From assembly GCA_900314985.1 (NCBI GenBank), contig OMXL01000026.1, forward strand, positions 1 through 61,686: a stretch of 61,686 nt of DNA. The letters run 5' to 3'. This DNA is from an uncultured Prevotellaceae bacterium. Its GTDB lineage: Bacteria > Bacteroidota > Bacteroidia > Bacteroidales > Bacteroidaceae. The first letter of the stretch is position 1. The number at the start of each line of letters is the position of its first letter. Below the pieces are notes generated by a model. That model ran no database searches. It had not been told where the DNA came from and saw nothing but the letters and a program-made list of their open reading frames with translations. A program made the translations under genes and the position numbers. Shown here piece by piece: positions 47,359 through 57,753 of this stretch.

Positions 47359-48963
47359 TTATTCTATTGTAAAGGAGTCGACATCTACATAGCCTCCAAC
47401 CTTCTGAGTGGCAAAGTTGAACAAGGCATATTTTGAGCCCATGAAGAAACGTTGCCAGTCGAAGCGCAGGCGATAATCATTGCCTATCTTCTGCCAATTC
47501 TCACCATCGAGACTATAATAGAAAGTGGCAATATCTGTACGCGGCACGAAGTTACCGTCAATGCGCAACCATATCTTCGTAGTTGTCAGCGGCAGACTCT
47601 CAACAACTTTCTCAGTAGCATTCTCTACCACTTTGTCGCGCTGCGACAACTTAACAGAAAGTTCTGAGGCGCAGAGTGTCAATTTCTTTCCATCTTTTTT
47701 AATCATCAGAGCACCTGTCTCATCATTGAAAGCAGCAAAACCCGCACGGTCACCAGATTTCATGTGCGACAAGTCGATTGTTACAACAGCACTGCACTTC
47801 GGACCCTTCATACGCTGTGTCAGCGTGTTAGGAGCGAGGTAAAGATTAGGGACAACACGACTCGTCTTAAGGCGGAGGAATCCAGGACGCTCAGTGAGTG
47901 ACCATGCACTGTTTACAGGATTGTGATTCCACTGCCAGTGCAGTCCCAACTTCTCTGCGGAGAAGTCATCGCTGCAAACGATATGTTTCTCTGGCTCGCC
48001 ACTGATCAATGGACGCACATGGTCAGGTACTTTACCATCCTCATCACCCAACATAGGCCAGCCGTCAATCCAACGACAGGGTGACAGTGTCAGCACACGG
48101 CCTACGCCACCACGGTCCTGGAACATAACACCATACCAGTCACCATCTGGTGAGTCTACGATGGTACCTTGAGCGAGATAAGAGAAGCCACCAAAGTCAG
48201 ACTCCAGAATGACATTTTTCTCGTAAGGTCCATGGATATTATCAGCACGGTAGCACACCTCACGACGATGGCGTCCAGGTGCATAAACGTGAGAAATCAT
48301 CAATAGATAGTAGCGACCATTATGCTTAATGACGCGAGAACCCTCCAGCAGACCAGTCTCGTCAGCCTCGCGCTTGAACAACTGCATGTGTGACCCCTCA
48401 ATAACGTCGGAAAGATCAGGTTTTAACTCCATCATCTCACCCGTTCCATAAATTACATACACACGGTTGTCATCATCAAAGAATAGCGAGCAATCATGAA
48501 AGTGGCGCATACGTGAAACCAATGTCCACTCACCAGCAGGGTCTTCTGCGCTATAGATATAGGTATCACCCATAGCACCTTGCTCATTGGGAGCAAAGAG
48601 CACGTAAAAACGACCATTATGATATTTCAGTGAAGTAGCCCACTGGCCGCGACCATAGACTGTACCTTCCTGCAAGTCGTACTTTGGAGAATCGGTAAGA
48701 CGATCGTATACGTAACCTATTGTCTCCCAGTTCTTCAGGTCACGAGAGCGCATGATGGGTGCACCAGGCATCAGGTGCATGGTAGTACTCACCAAATAAT
48801 AGGTATCGCCTACGCGTATGATATCGGGATCGGGAACATCGGCCCACAACATCGGATTCTCTACAAATGTGCCGTTAGAGCTGCTGGAACGCTTTCCAGC
48901 AGCCTCTACGGTTACAAAACAAACTACTAATGATAATATTACTACTAAAACAAATCTTTTCAT
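47359..48963 (-). CDS. Glycoside hydrolase family 43 xylosidase/arabinofuranosidase
   Basis: A 534-residue exported enzyme with signal peptide (about 1-21). A five-bladed propeller (about 33-320) holds the three acidic residues expected: Asp in ADVPDPDIIRVGDTYYL, Asp in FHDCSLFFDDD and Glu in LLEGSRVIKHNGRYY. A C-terminal beta-sandwich (about 330-534) is typical of GH43 enzymes acting on arabinoxylan. It probably removes xylose or arabinose from hemicellulose. It has its own promoter box (TATCTTTG, 48992-48999). Confidence 0.9.
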   Translation of the reverse strand: MKRFVLVVILSLVVCFVTVEAAGKRSSSSNGTFVENPMLWADVPDPDIIRVGDTYYLVSTTMHLMPGAPIMRSRDLKNWETIGYVYDRLTDSPKYDLQEGTVYGRGQWATSLKYHNGRFYVLFAPNEQGAMGDTYIYSAEDPAGEWTLVSRMRHFHDCSLFFDDDNRVYVIYGTGEMMELKPDLSDVIEGSHMQLFKREADETGLLEGSRVIKHNGRYYLLMISHVYAPGRHRREVCYRADNIHGPYEKNVILESDFGGFSYLAQGTIVDSPDGDWYGVMFQDRGGVGRVLTLSPCRWIDGWPMLGDEDGKVPDHVRPLISGEPEKHIVCSDDFSAEKLGLHWQWNHNPVNSAWSLTERPGFLRLKTSRVVPNLYLAPNTLTQRMKGPKCSAVVTIDLSHMKSGDRAGFAAFNDETGALMIKKDGKKLTLCASELSVKLSQRDKVVENATEKVVESLPLTTTKIWLRIDGNFVPRTDIATFYYSLDGENWQKIGNDYRLRFDWQRFFMGSKYALFNFATQKVGGYVDVDSFTIE

Positions 48964-49033
48964 CTAAAAAAGCGGTTGTAGTTACCGAGTGCAAAGATAC
49001 ATACTTTTTCGATAACTGTGTTTCTTTTATGTT

Positions 49034-50797
49034 TCATCTAATTTCCCAAATGTAACAAAATCCTCCACGAGGCTGAAAAACAACACTTTTTGGCGTTTTT
49101 TTCTGTTTTTCTATACGCCAAGTCTGGTCTTTTCCTGCAGCATCGGTAAATAATGTTGCATTTTTCCCCTGGAAAGGCAATGGTACTTCTTTAACCTCGT
49201 CGGTGCCATTGATACCAGCAAGATACCATTTATTACCACTGCGACGCGCCATGATGACATACTCACCAGGATATCCTGCCACAAAGCGTGTCTCATCCCA
49301 AGCAGCAGGCAGTGATGACAGGAACTGCTGTACTTCTTGGGGCTGGGCAAGATAGCTCTCTGGTCTGTCTGCTAAATGTTGCAGACCACTCTCGAAGAGG
49401 ACAGTCAGAGCCAATTCATGACCATGACTTGTGATGTGTGGATGCTGCGAGTCACTAAACGTACAAGGGGTGTAGTCCATCGGACCGATTACGTTACGAG
49501 TGAAAGGCAGTGTGGCATTATGACGTGCAGCTCTGTTGGTAAACGTCGGTACATTATTATACCACTCTGCACCATAAACGCCTTCCGTAGAGAGCAGGTT
49601 AGGATAGGTGCGCTGCCAACCACGCGGAATAGTTGCACCATGGAAGTTAACCAACAGATGGTGGCGTGCGGCACTTTCCAGTAGGTCAATACAGTAGTCC
49701 ATATTCTTCTGATTGTCACCAGAGAAGAAGTCTATCTTCACACCTGCTACGCCCAACTTCTCACACCAAGCAAACTCTTTCTCCCGGTCTTCCGGTTTGT
49801 TCAGACGGAACTTGGGACCTGGAGCACCATCAATCCAACCCACTGAAGAGTTATACCATATCAGAGGTTTAACGTTATTCTTTTTTGCATAATCAATGGC
49901 ATCCTCAATGGTTTTGCCATCACGCATCTCATCCCACTCTGCATCTATCAACACATAAGGGAGATGAAGGGTAACGGCCATATCAACATATTTCTTGATG
50001 ATATTATAGTCGTTAGAGCCATGGTTATAGGCCCAATAAATCCAGGAAACCACGCCTGGATGTATCCAACTCACATCGTCATACTTAGTAGGATCAGAAA
50101 CATCGGTAATCAATGTTGACTCCACGACATCTGCCAAAGAACCAATGATAGCTACACGCCATGGTGTATGGTCAGAGGTACAAGGGTCTGCCACGACACG
50201 GAACAATTCACCATCATTGTATAAACATGAGGCACTCTGTCCGTGCTCAATATTGGCTTCAGAGAGTAATACGAACACGTTGGGGCGTGGCTCCAACAAA
50301 GCTGGGTAGCCCCAACGGTTGTTCCATCCCTCTGCCGATTTGAATACGCCACTAAATGACGGTTCCGGCTTCACCTTATAGGTAGTGCTCATAGGGAAGA
50401 AGCCCTCATAGGCCTCTGTCCACTGTTGCATCCATCGCGTCATACCTTCAGGGATGCGATATACCGTAGAGGAAGATGATGCACTACGGAAGGCAATACC
50501 GTCATTATACACACGCAACAACAGCGAGCCATTGCGATATTCATTAGCCTCATTTGTGCAATGTAAGCGTTTGCCGGCAAGCATAACGTAATCAGCCTTG
50601 ATGCGTTGTGTCAGCGTCACAGCAGATGTAGGATCGATTGCAGCCTCAGCGATATCGAGTACCTGCTGTTTTTTATAACAGACCTTCAAGGAGTGGCCGT
50701 CAATGGTCACCGTAATCTTACCGTTTGGCGAGCTCATCGGAGCAGCGAAGGCTCCCATGCTCACCATCAAAAATAATTGTATGAATAGCTGTCTCAT
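49034..50797 (-). CDS. Glycoside hydrolase family 97 (alpha-glycosidase)
   Basis: A 587-residue exported enzyme (signal peptide MRQLFIQLFLMVSMGAFA). An N-terminal beta domain (about 20-260) is followed by a TIM barrel (VVSWIYWAYNHGSNDYN, YVLIDAEWDEM, GVKIDFFSGDNQ) and a C-terminal beta domain. The GVKIDFF Asp occupies the place of the nucleophile of retaining GH97 members (alpha-galactosidase type), while inverting SusB-like enzymes use Glu there; this is inference. Late conserved segment: LLSTEGVYGAEWYNN. Promoter box TAACTTTG at 50820-50827. Confidence 0.9.
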   Translation of the reverse strand: MRQLFIQLFLMVSMGAFAAPMSSPNGKITVTIDGHSLKVCYKKQQVLDIAEAAIDPTSAVTLTQRIKADYVMLAGKRLHCTNEANEYRNGSLLLRVYNDGIAFRSASSSSTVYRIPEGMTRWMQQWTEAYEGFFPMSTTYKVKPEPSFSGVFKSAEGWNNRWGYPALLEPRPNVFVLLSEANIEHGQSASCLYNDGELFRVVADPCTSDHTPWRVAIIGSLADVVESTLITDVSDPTKYDDVSWIHPGVVSWIYWAYNHGSNDYNIIKKYVDMAVTLHLPYVLIDAEWDEMRDGKTIEDAIDYAKKNNVKPLIWYNSSVGWIDGAPGPKFRLNKPEDREKEFAWCEKLGVAGVKIDFFSGDNQKNMDYCIDLLESAARHHLLVNFHGATIPRGWQRTYPNLLSTEGVYGAEWYNNVPTFTNRAARHNATLPFTRNVIGPMDYTPCTFSDSQHPHITSHGHELALTVLFESGLQHLADRPESYLAQPQEVQQFLSSLPAAWDETRFVAGYPGEYVIMARRSGNKWYLAGINGTDEVKEVPLPFQGKNATLFTDAAGKDQTWRIEKQKKTPKSVVFQPRGGFCYIWEIR

Positions 50798-50887
50798 AGG
50801 GTTAGTTGTTTTCTGGGCGCAAAGTTACAAAAAATCCGCAAGACTCAGACAGTGCTTTGTCTCACGGACTTTTTCTCATGTATCATT

Positions 50888-53773
50888 CTATTGCTTTTTC
50901 GGCGTCAAACTAAAGCGGTAGGCCAGCGAGAAGAGCACATAACGCCGCATATTGTTCGTCCACATCTCTGTACGTCCGGTAGAGTTTACCCAATACTGCC
51001 AGTGCGAGGCCTGTGCCAATATGTCGTAGCCTTTCACTTTAGCAATCCAACGTCCCTGCTTCCACGACTTGGTCAGTGTAGCATCCCAATAAAGACGATT
51101 GTAGTTCATCTCGCTGTCGGCATAACCTCGACGCGAGTGCATCTGCAAATCAGTATCAATCGTGAAGTTCCAAGGCAGCTTATAGTTAGCATTGAAGCCG
51201 TAGTTGAAGTCATACATATCAACTGCCAATCCCTCGACCTCAATGCTGCGATGGATGTGTCGCCAGGTGCCGTCAGCCTTGAGCGCAAAGGTCAGTTTTT
51301 CTTTTTGATAGCGCAGATTGGGTGCAAAAGTCAGACTGGTGTTGGTGACGCGGTTATGCTCTGCCTCCGTTTTACCCACAATCGACGCCATGTCAGTGCT
51401 TTGACCAACAGAGCCAGAGAGGTTGGCACCGATGTGCCAGAACTTCTTCTTGCCAAGGGCACGTCCATAGTCGATATTACCACCCATATTCCAGTTACCA
51501 TTGATATTCTCCGTCCATGTGGTACGCACACCAGTCGTAGCATCATAAGTGTAGGCAGCCGCCATCGCATTGTACTGGATATTACCATTCATGGTGATGG
51601 TTAAGTGCTGGTCAATACTATCAACGCGAGCACGATAGCCGGCATTGAACCACCAATAGGTCATGGGCTTTAGGTCGGGATTACCCTTGCGGATATTGAG
51701 AGGGTTGTTGGTCTGTGTGATATCCACCAGCTGGCCAATATTAGGCAATGAGACTGAGTTTGACCCATACGCATAGACGGACTTATGATTCTTGTCGAAA
51801 CTATAGTGGAAATTGAAGTTCAGTTTCGGATAATTGTAGTTACGATCCATCGTGGTGTGGAGCACATCACTGTCATAGTACATGTGTTTTCTGCGGAACT
51901 CCTTCGATAGCACCACATAATAATACATATAGCCATCGTCCTTCAGCGACTTGCTATAGTTCATCATCAGGCCCATGCTGTATTGGTTCTCACGACTACC
52001 CTGCTCCGACGAATTAGGAGCATCAAGTGCCGTCTGACGCCAGCCATCAGTCTCTGGTAACTCGCCGATAGCATGCGGTCCGCCCACAGCCCATTGCGGT
52101 CCTAACCAGTCCAGACGGTAGATATAGCTTTCGTCATTATTGGAGCTATAGCTGGCATACGTTCTAGGGGCAATAGAGAAGTTCTCCGTCAATCGCATTC
52201 TATAGGAGAGATTACCACCGATGTTAAAGCTGTTGTATGGGCTGTCATTATACTGGTTACGCTGGTCGACAGTTTCCATCTTGCACAAGGTATAGCGGTT
52301 CTGCGAGAAGCCATTACTGTCCCACTGGCGCTGACCGCCCATATCGAGACCTAACTCCAGCTCGTCACCCCACGGCAGTTTGATGTCACAATTGTTATCC
52401 CAACTCCATCGCAGATTATTCTGCTTCGTAGAATAGAGGCTCCACGTATGGTTCACGCTGTCCTTCATCAGTTGGTCATTTGCTGTCAGCGACCAACTGT
52501 CTCCCCAGTTCTTGTTACGGTTATAGTTCAAGTCAAACCATGAATACAGATAAATAGGTTTGCGGATATAGAACGTATTATTGAGATTCAGTTGGAAAGG
52601 ACGGTTCTCACTCTGTGAGCGTGATTGGCCGAAGGTGCTGGCACCAGCAAGAAAGTTCTCGCTATTACTCTCACTCTCTGAGTGCACATCCTCCCAATTC
52701 ATCTTGAATCCCAGGTCATTGGTGACGCGTTCCTCTGGGGCATGCAGCGACCAGCTACCGCCAATCGTCTTGACGTTACGGTCACCAGCGGCCTGTGTAC
52801 GGTCTTGTTCGTTACCCTCACGGTCATAGTCGATATATTCGTTCAGGTTGTTCATGCCTCCAAAAAGAACGACACGGCTCATATCCGTATAGCGCAGTCC
52901 GAAGCCACGGAGCTTATAACGGTCATCGGTACCATAGCCTGCCTCCAGATTCACCGTACCACCGACTTTATATTCTTTTTTCAGCTGCACGTCCATCGTG
53001 AATTCCTTCTCCTCGACGTCACGTCCCAAAAACTCACTCTTCGGAGTACGCTTGTTGAACACCTGCACATTCTTCACAGTATAGTACGGCAGGTTTTCGA
53101 GCATCATCTTGTTCTTGCCTTTGAAGAAATCGGCACCATTCAGCGTCAGATTCTCTATCTTTTTACCGTTGACAAATATCTCGCCGTCCTCTTTCAGTTC
53201 TACACCAGGCAGTTGCTTGATGAGTCCGTCAAGCATAGAACCTTCAGGGATATTAAAGGCATCGGCGTTAAAGACGATGGTGTCGCCCTTATATACCATC
53301 TTTACCTTGGTGGCCTTTACCACCACCTCCTGCAGGTTACCACCATCCTTGTCGTAGTTGCTGCGCTGGATACGTTTCATACGAATGGAAGGTACCTCAA
53401 AGTCACGGTTGCGTGCCACATACTTGATTTCAAAGTTCTTATAGGTGGTCTCATAGTCGGGATGGGTGCACTTGATAATGTACTTGGCAGGCTTGGCAGG
53501 CACCTCCAGATAATATTCCGTATCATTGAAGCCCCTATAGCCACCCTGTTCTACGTGGGCAGAATCAACGAGTGAAGAGTCAGGCCTGAGTACAACAACT
53601 TTGACATCTGGAATGTGCGACCTTGTGAACGAATCAGAGAGAAAGCCCCACAGATAGACTTTCTTTTCTTTCTTCTCTTTCTTAACACTGGTAGAGTCCT
53701 GCTGTTGGGTCTGTGCATAGCCCGACAGCAGGACGATAGTAAGTAAAATAGTTGATAAAAATAGTTTTTTCAT
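50888..53773 (-). CDS. TonB-receptor-like outer-membrane beta-barrel protein
   Basis: A 961-residue outer-membrane protein. The signal peptide (MKKLFLSTILLTIVLLSGYAQ) is followed by a carboxypeptidase-regulatory-like beta domain (about 40-130), a plug-like domain (LDGLIKQLPGVELKEDGEIFVNGKKI about 180-240) and a large barrel of the OMP_b-brl type. No SusD gene accompanies it, so it is not a SusC. It is the last gene of an ECF-sigma operon, which suggests a regulated outer-membrane function rather than sugar import. Confidence 0.85.
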   Translation of the reverse strand: MKKLFLSTILLTIVLLSGYAQTQQQDSTSVKKEKKEKKVYLWGFLSDSFTRSHIPDVKVVVLRPDSSLVDSAHVEQGGYRGFNDTEYYLEVPAKPAKYIIKCTHPDYETTYKNFEIKYVARNRDFEVPSIRMKRIQRSNYDKDGGNLQEVVVKATKVKMVYKGDTIVFNADAFNIPEGSMLDGLIKQLPGVELKEDGEIFVNGKKIENLTLNGADFFKGKNKMMLENLPYYTVKNVQVFNKRTPKSEFLGRDVEEKEFTMDVQLKKEYKVGGTVNLEAGYGTDDRYKLRGFGLRYTDMSRVVLFGGMNNLNEYIDYDREGNEQDRTQAAGDRNVKTIGGSWSLHAPEERVTNDLGFKMNWEDVHSESESNSENFLAGASTFGQSRSQSENRPFQLNLNNTFYIRKPIYLYSWFDLNYNRNKNWGDSWSLTANDQLMKDSVNHTWSLYSTKQNNLRWSWDNNCDIKLPWGDELELGLDMGGQRQWDSNGFSQNRYTLCKMETVDQRNQYNDSPYNSFNIGGNLSYRMRLTENFSIAPRTYASYSSNNDESYIYRLDWLGPQWAVGGPHAIGELPETDGWRQTALDAPNSSEQGSRENQYSMGLMMNYSKSLKDDGYMYYYVVLSKEFRRKHMYYDSDVLHTTMDRNYNYPKLNFNFHYSFDKNHKSVYAYGSNSVSLPNIGQLVDITQTNNPLNIRKGNPDLKPMTYWWFNAGYRARVDSIDQHLTITMNGNIQYNAMAAAYTYDATTGVRTTWTENINGNWNMGGNIDYGRALGKKKFWHIGANLSGSVGQSTDMASIVGKTEAEHNRVTNTSLTFAPNLRYQKEKLTFALKADGTWRHIHRSIEVEGLAVDMYDFNYGFNANYKLPWNFTIDTDLQMHSRRGYADSEMNYNRLYWDATLTKSWKQGRWIAKVKGYDILAQASHWQYWVNSTGRTEMWTNNMRRYVLFSLAYRFSLTPKKQ

Positions 53774-53802
53774 ATCCTGATTAATACCTTTAATGGACTA
53801 TT

Positions 53803-54975
53803 TTATTTCACGACCTCTCGCGGATGGTACTCGAACAACTTCTGGTTTTTGCGCAGTTCCTCGACACTGATATTATGTTTGACGCTACCCTCCCAGTTAG
53901 CACCCCAAGCGACAAGGGGCTCACCCGCTGGTTCTATATAGGTAAAGGTCGTTATGTCTAAGGGTAATGGGTCGAAAACCATCATATAGGCAAGATAGTC
54001 GCCAGCGTTTCCCTCCATAAAAAACATCTCGTTTTGCGGGATGCCCTGTACTTCGCGGAGCTTATACTGACGGCCCGCATCGTCAAGCAACACGTCACCT
54101 CTTTCATCTCCCCAGGAGAATCCCCAATACTCGCGTGTCCAGTTCTGCTCATAGGCAACAGCCAGATAGGTGGCCTCTGGCGTGAGCCACATTGCCATTG
54201 TACCATCCTGCAACGGTTTGATGAGGTGGGCATCCGTCAAGACTTTCCAGGTGTTCCAGTCCTGTCTATCGTATGGCTTGTTCTCGTACATATGTTCCTT
54301 CAACAGGCGAGGCTTGTGGAACTGCGGTTTGGCGTCGTATCCATAGGCAGTTCCATCCAAGCTACCATCGTGCGGTTGTCTAATACTTATCTTATTGCCC
54401 GTCAAATACCAGTTGGGAATACCAAAGACAACCACCTCCTTCGTGCTTTCTGGCAGTGGCGGGAAGAATATTTTTAAGTCAATCACATCGCCCTTCTTTG
54501 CCTTCACACTAAAATGCTTGCGGAAGGTATCGGGCTCCGTGCGACGAATACGGTACTGTACACCAGTCTCAGCATCAACCAGACAGGTTTCCTCAGATGT
54601 CAGCCAAAGATGGGTTACCTCGTCGGCAGGCATGCGGAAGTAGCAGTGCATCACAGTCTCTCCACCTTCAGCTGTCAGTTGCCAACTCATAGGCAAATAA
54701 GGCTGGGCATCAAGTTGCATGCCAGCAGTCTCAGGGAACATTTGCTGGTAGTCTTTTACAACTATCACATTCTTGGCTTCGCAGCTGTCCTTAATCCAGT
54801 CATTGTTCGTAGAATGCCAAACAGCAGAGGTCTTTTTGGTTTTCTTATTCACACTAATCTCTGGACGAGCAACGAAAACGCCTGTACTGGAAGCCAGCAC
54901 ATTCACTTCCTGTTCTTGCGCCTGCATTGTCAGACAGGCAACAGCCATCAAGCCAAGGGTTACGATACGTTTCAT
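53803..54975 (-). CDS. Exported protein of unknown function in an ECF sigma operon
   Basis: A 390-residue protein with a signal peptide (MKRIVTLGLMAVACLTMQAQ). It is beta-rich and acidic, with Trp/Tyr-rich stretches (NWTREYWGFSWGDERGD). I do not recognise the family. Its ATG overlaps the stop of the preceding gene as ATGA (54972-54975), and the outer-membrane barrel gene follows 29 bp later, so the three products probably work together at the envelope. Confidence 0.65.
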   Translation of the reverse strand: MKRIVTLGLMAVACLTMQAQEQEVNVLASSTGVFVARPEISVNKKTKKTSAVWHSTNNDWIKDSCEAKNVIVVKDYQQMFPETAGMQLDAQPYLPMSWQLTAEGGETVMHCYFRMPADEVTHLWLTSEETCLVDAETGVQYRIRRTEPDTFRKHFSVKAKKGDVIDLKIFFPPLPESTKEVVVFGIPNWYLTGNKISIRQPHDGSLDGTAYGYDAKPQFHKPRLLKEHMYENKPYDRQDWNTWKVLTDAHLIKPLQDGTMAMWLTPEATYLAVAYEQNWTREYWGFSWGDERGDVLLDDAGRQYKLREVQGIPQNEMFFMEGNAGDYLAYMMVFDPLPLDITTFTYIEPAGEPLVAWGANWEGSVKHNISVEELRKNQKLFEYHPREVVK

Positions 54976-55835
54976 AATTCTTTAGTTTTGGTATATATTC
55001 TGGTTCGCATTAACTGATCACGATAATCTTGGTAGCAGACTGAGGAGGTCTTTGCACCAATCGGAGCATTGGTAGTGTAGAGCAGTATCCTGCCGTTGAC
55101 ACGCTCGGCAATCCAACGATAATGCAACTGCTTGCGTATATCCTTCAGTTCGAAGAAGAACTGATGGTGCGAGAAGTTCAGGAAGTAGCCAGGTGTATCG
55201 TCGCTATAACAGCAGGCCACCTGTAACAGACGACTGAATACGTCAATTTCCTTTTTGTCTGGAAACACATAGACGGCACTTACCATATTGCTATCGATAG
55301 GTACTGAGCATAACAACTCACCCTGCTTGACATGATAATAGCCCGCCAACTTCGCAATGAACTGATCCACACGAGCCGGGTCCTGGTAAGGAACAGTATC
55401 CTTCGTCATTTCTATTGCTGCGTAGTGCAGATTGGGGTCTTCCTCTGGTTCCGCAGAAATCACGGAACGAGGAATCATGGGGACAGGTTTTTGATTCTTG
55501 TTGGAATCATGCGGCCTTTCTCTATGACTCTGTTCTTCGATAGGTTCTTCTTGGTTAGCAACAACAGCAGAGGGCTTTGGGGATTCTGCTTTCGCCACCA
55601 TCTGGGGGGCAGCAGGAACAGACTCCTCTGTAGGCATCATCGTCACACCTATACCTATTATTAATAAGACACTTGCTGCGGCAGCAATCCACCACCAACG
55701 ACGAACGGGACGAATCCGCGTAGGATTCATCTTCCGCTCCATGTTGTTCATGAAGTCAGCAGGCAGCTGTGGCGTGTCGGCATATTTCCGACGTAGCGCC
55801 TCGCGCAAGTCCGTGTCTTTATATTGTTTGTCCAT
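54972..55835 (-). CDS. Membrane-anchored protein following an ECF sigma factor (anti-sigma-like)
   Basis: A 287-residue protein: a cytosolic N-terminus (about 1-45, LREALRRKYADTPQLPADFMNNMERKM), one membrane span (about 47-66, WWWIAAAASVLLIIGIGVTM), a proline-rich linker and a periplasmic domain (about 120-287). The placement 9 bp after the sigma gene and the single-span topology fit an anti-sigma factor, but the N-terminus lacks a recognisable zinc-binding anti-sigma motif. Coupled by ATGA to the next gene. Confidence 0.65.
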   Translation of the reverse strand: MDKQYKDTDLREALRRKYADTPQLPADFMNNMERKMNPTRIRPVRRWWWIAAAASVLLIIGIGVTMMPTEESVPAAPQMVAKAESPKPSAVVANQEEPIEEQSHRERPHDSNKNQKPVPMIPRSVISAEPEEDPNLHYAAIEMTKDTVPYQDPARVDQFIAKLAGYYHVKQGELLCSVPIDSNMVSAVYVFPDKKEIDVFSRLLQVACCYSDDTPGYFLNFSHHQFFFELKDIRKQLHYRWIAERVNGRILLYTTNAPIGAKTSSVCYQDYRDQLMRTRIYTKTKEL

Positions 55836-55844
55836 CTTCTTTTG

Positions 55845-56414
55845 TCATTCCGATGGGGATACCATCGAACACAAGCGTTTATATAGTTTCTTTCTCGTTC
55901 TGTACAGGCGATTAGCCAGTACCCCAGCCTCCACACCCGAGATGTAGGCAATCTCCTTCAGCGGACGACCTTCGAGGTAGTAGAGCGTCAGCAGCATACG
56001 TTCCTCAGTGGGCAACTCATCTACCAGCTTCATCAACTGTGCGATACGTTCTTCGCGACCTGTCGACAGTTCTGCCTCCAACTCCTCGTCACTGATATCC
56101 TTCTGGCTGACCTCCGCATTCTCCATGGAAACTATCAACGGACCACTGCGTTTCAAGAAGTCCAGCACCAGTCGGTAGGCGATGCGACAGAGCCAGGTGG
56201 AAAGCGAAGCCTTCTGCGGATCATAGCTGTCGATATGACTGAAAGCACGCATAAAAGCATCCTGCGTCAGTTCCTGAGCATCCATCGGGTCTGTCACCTC
56301 TCTCACTATCAACGCATAAATGCGCTGTGCATAGCGACTGACCATCTCTGTCTGCCCTTCACGTTGTCCTTGGCGGACTGCATTCACGATGTCTTTCTCC
56401 GTCAGAGCACTCAT
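55845..56414 (-). CDS. ECF-type RNA polymerase sigma factor
   Basis: A 189-residue sigma factor with region 2 (YAQRIYALIVREVTD, DAQELTQDAFMRAFSHIDSYDP, LSTWLCRIAYRLVLDFLKR) and region 4 (LMKLVDELPTEERMLLTLYYLEGRPLKEIAYI, EAGVLANRLYRTRKKL). Unlike the other ECF gene at 13993 it carries no repeat insert. It heads the operon with an anti-sigma-like protein, an unknown exported protein and an outer-membrane barrel. Its promoter is not obvious. Confidence 0.92.
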   Translation of the reverse strand: MSALTEKDIVNAVRQGQREGQTEMVSRYAQRIYALIVREVTDPMDAQELTQDAFMRAFSHIDSYDPQKASLSTWLCRIAYRLVLDFLKRSGPLIVSMENAEVSQKDISDEELEAELSTGREERIAQLMKLVDELPTEERMLLTLYYLEGRPLKEIAYISGVEAGVLANRLYRTRKKLYKRLCSMVSPSE

Positions 56415-56444
56415 CAGTGATTCGCTTTCATTTGTTATACGACA

Positions 56445-56484
56445 AGTTGAGGGAAATATCTTGCATCTCCCTCAACTATTTTTT
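56445..56484. terminator. Hairpin between the CE15 and ECF sigma genes
   Basis: AGTTGAGGGA and TCCCTCAACT form a perfect 10-bp stem, with TTTTTT on the plus-strand side only. It probably ends the minus-strand esterase transcript, though the T tract is on the opposite side, and it lies in the leader region of the sigma gene. Confidence 0.55.
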
Positions 56485-56499
56485 CAAAATTAAGATTTT

Positions 56500-57687
56500 T
56501 TAAAGATCCTCGACTCTTCTTACGTTCTTTGTATCAGCAGGACGCCCCAAGAGGAAGCGATCAATAAAGGCTTGTACCTCGGGCCATTGGGTCTGTGGCA
56601 ACTGACAGTGTCCGTGCTTGCCAACAATACTCCATCCCATACGATCACTGATACCAAAACGTTCCCATACTTTCAAGGCAGCCTGAGCAGAAGGAAGCAT
56701 CGAACCATCAGCCAGCCACTCGTAATCGGGATTACCTAACAACAGCAAGGCTCGTGGACAAACCATCGCACAAAGTTCGTGCTGGTCGTATGGCAAACGA
56801 TAGACGCTATCACCATGGAAATTCTCTTTCTGGCTTTCCAAAAACCAGTGATAGTCTGTCTTGTCAAGGTCTTCCAAGTTCTTGCCTGCCAGCGTGGACT
56901 CATGTGACTTACGCCAAGCGGCTGCACCGCCACCACCAGGTTCCTGAGCAATGGTCAGTGCGATGCGCTCATCGAAAGCGCCACAGTAGAGTGCCATCTT
57001 ACCGGCATACGAGCACCCCGTCACGCCAATGCGCTTGACATCAATCTTCGTCACCTCGGGACCCAGCTGCTGCAGACCGTCAATGAGACGGCTCATACCC
57101 CATGCCCACTCACTGTAGGCACCATTGTCCTTCAGTGCAGGATACAGACGGTCAAAGTGGTGCTCGCCTCGGTCGTGATGCTTGCCAAACTGCTTGTAGT
57201 CATTGACCTGTGCCGAAGTAAAGGTCGTAGTAGCAATCGGTCTGTCTTCAAAGAGCTGGCGAGGGATGGCAATCATATCCGTGCCAATCATCAAAGCATA
57301 AGGAGCCTCTCCTACCTTAGGATAACGAATGACAGACTTCAAAGTCAGCGTCTCCTGACCAACGGTCACATCGACAATCAGTGTATCGCCATCCATACGA
57401 GCCTTCACTTGACCGGTCTCCACAGTTGGTTTGGTTCCGATGCCATAATGCTGAATCATATTTCCAATAGCACTACGACGTTTCGACCAATCCTTAAATG
57501 AGCGTACTTTCTCTAAGGCGTCAGGCAGCTCACGGACAACAGGTAACTTGTCGATAGTAGGCATCTTGGGAGCTGCAAAACGGCTACCCGTATGCTCTAC
57601 ATCATAAACAAGAGGTAACTCACTCTTCTGAGCTGACGCTACACCCATTGTCAGTAGCGCCAGCAAGGTCATAATAGTCTTCTTCAT
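56500..57687 (-). CDS. CE15-like glucuronoyl esterase
   Basis: A 395-residue exported alpha/beta hydrolase (signal peptide MKKTIMTLLALLTMGVASAQ). The GCSYAGKMALYCGAFDERIAL segment matches the GCSxxGK nucleophile elbow of carbohydrate esterase family 15, EPGGGGAAAW is the following conserved stretch, and a late HGHCQ supplies the catalytic His. CE15 enzymes cut ester links between lignin and 4-O-methyl-glucuronic acid on xylan. Two of the usual features (SRN variant, later Glu) differ slightly, so a related substrate is possible. Confidence 0.82.
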   Translation of the reverse strand: MKKTIMTLLALLTMGVASAQKSELPLVYDVEHTGSRFAAPKMPTIDKLPVVRELPDALEKVRSFKDWSKRRSAIGNMIQHYGIGTKPTVETGQVKARMDGDTLIVDVTVGQETLTLKSVIRYPKVGEAPYALMIGTDMIAIPRQLFEDRPIATTTFTSAQVNDYKQFGKHHDRGEHHFDRLYPALKDNGAYSEWAWGMSRLIDGLQQLGPEVTKIDVKRIGVTGCSYAGKMALYCGAFDERIALTIAQEPGGGGAAAWRKSHESTLAGKNLEDLDKTDYHWFLESQKENFHGDSVYRLPYDQHELCAMVCPRALLLLGNPDYEWLADGSMLPSAQAALKVWERFGISDRMGWSIVGKHGHCQLPQTQWPEVQAFIDRFLLGRPADTKNVRRVEDL

Positions 57688-57753
57688 AGTTGTGTGTTGT
57701 TATTGAAGATTAGTGTATGTGTTGATAAATAAGTTAGTATATTCTGTGGGATA

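Noticed and set aside
50888-53773. SusC-type receptor of a polysaccharide utilisation locus
   Set aside because: No SusD gene is adjacent and the gene lies in an ECF sigma operon. Called a TonB-receptor-like barrel instead.
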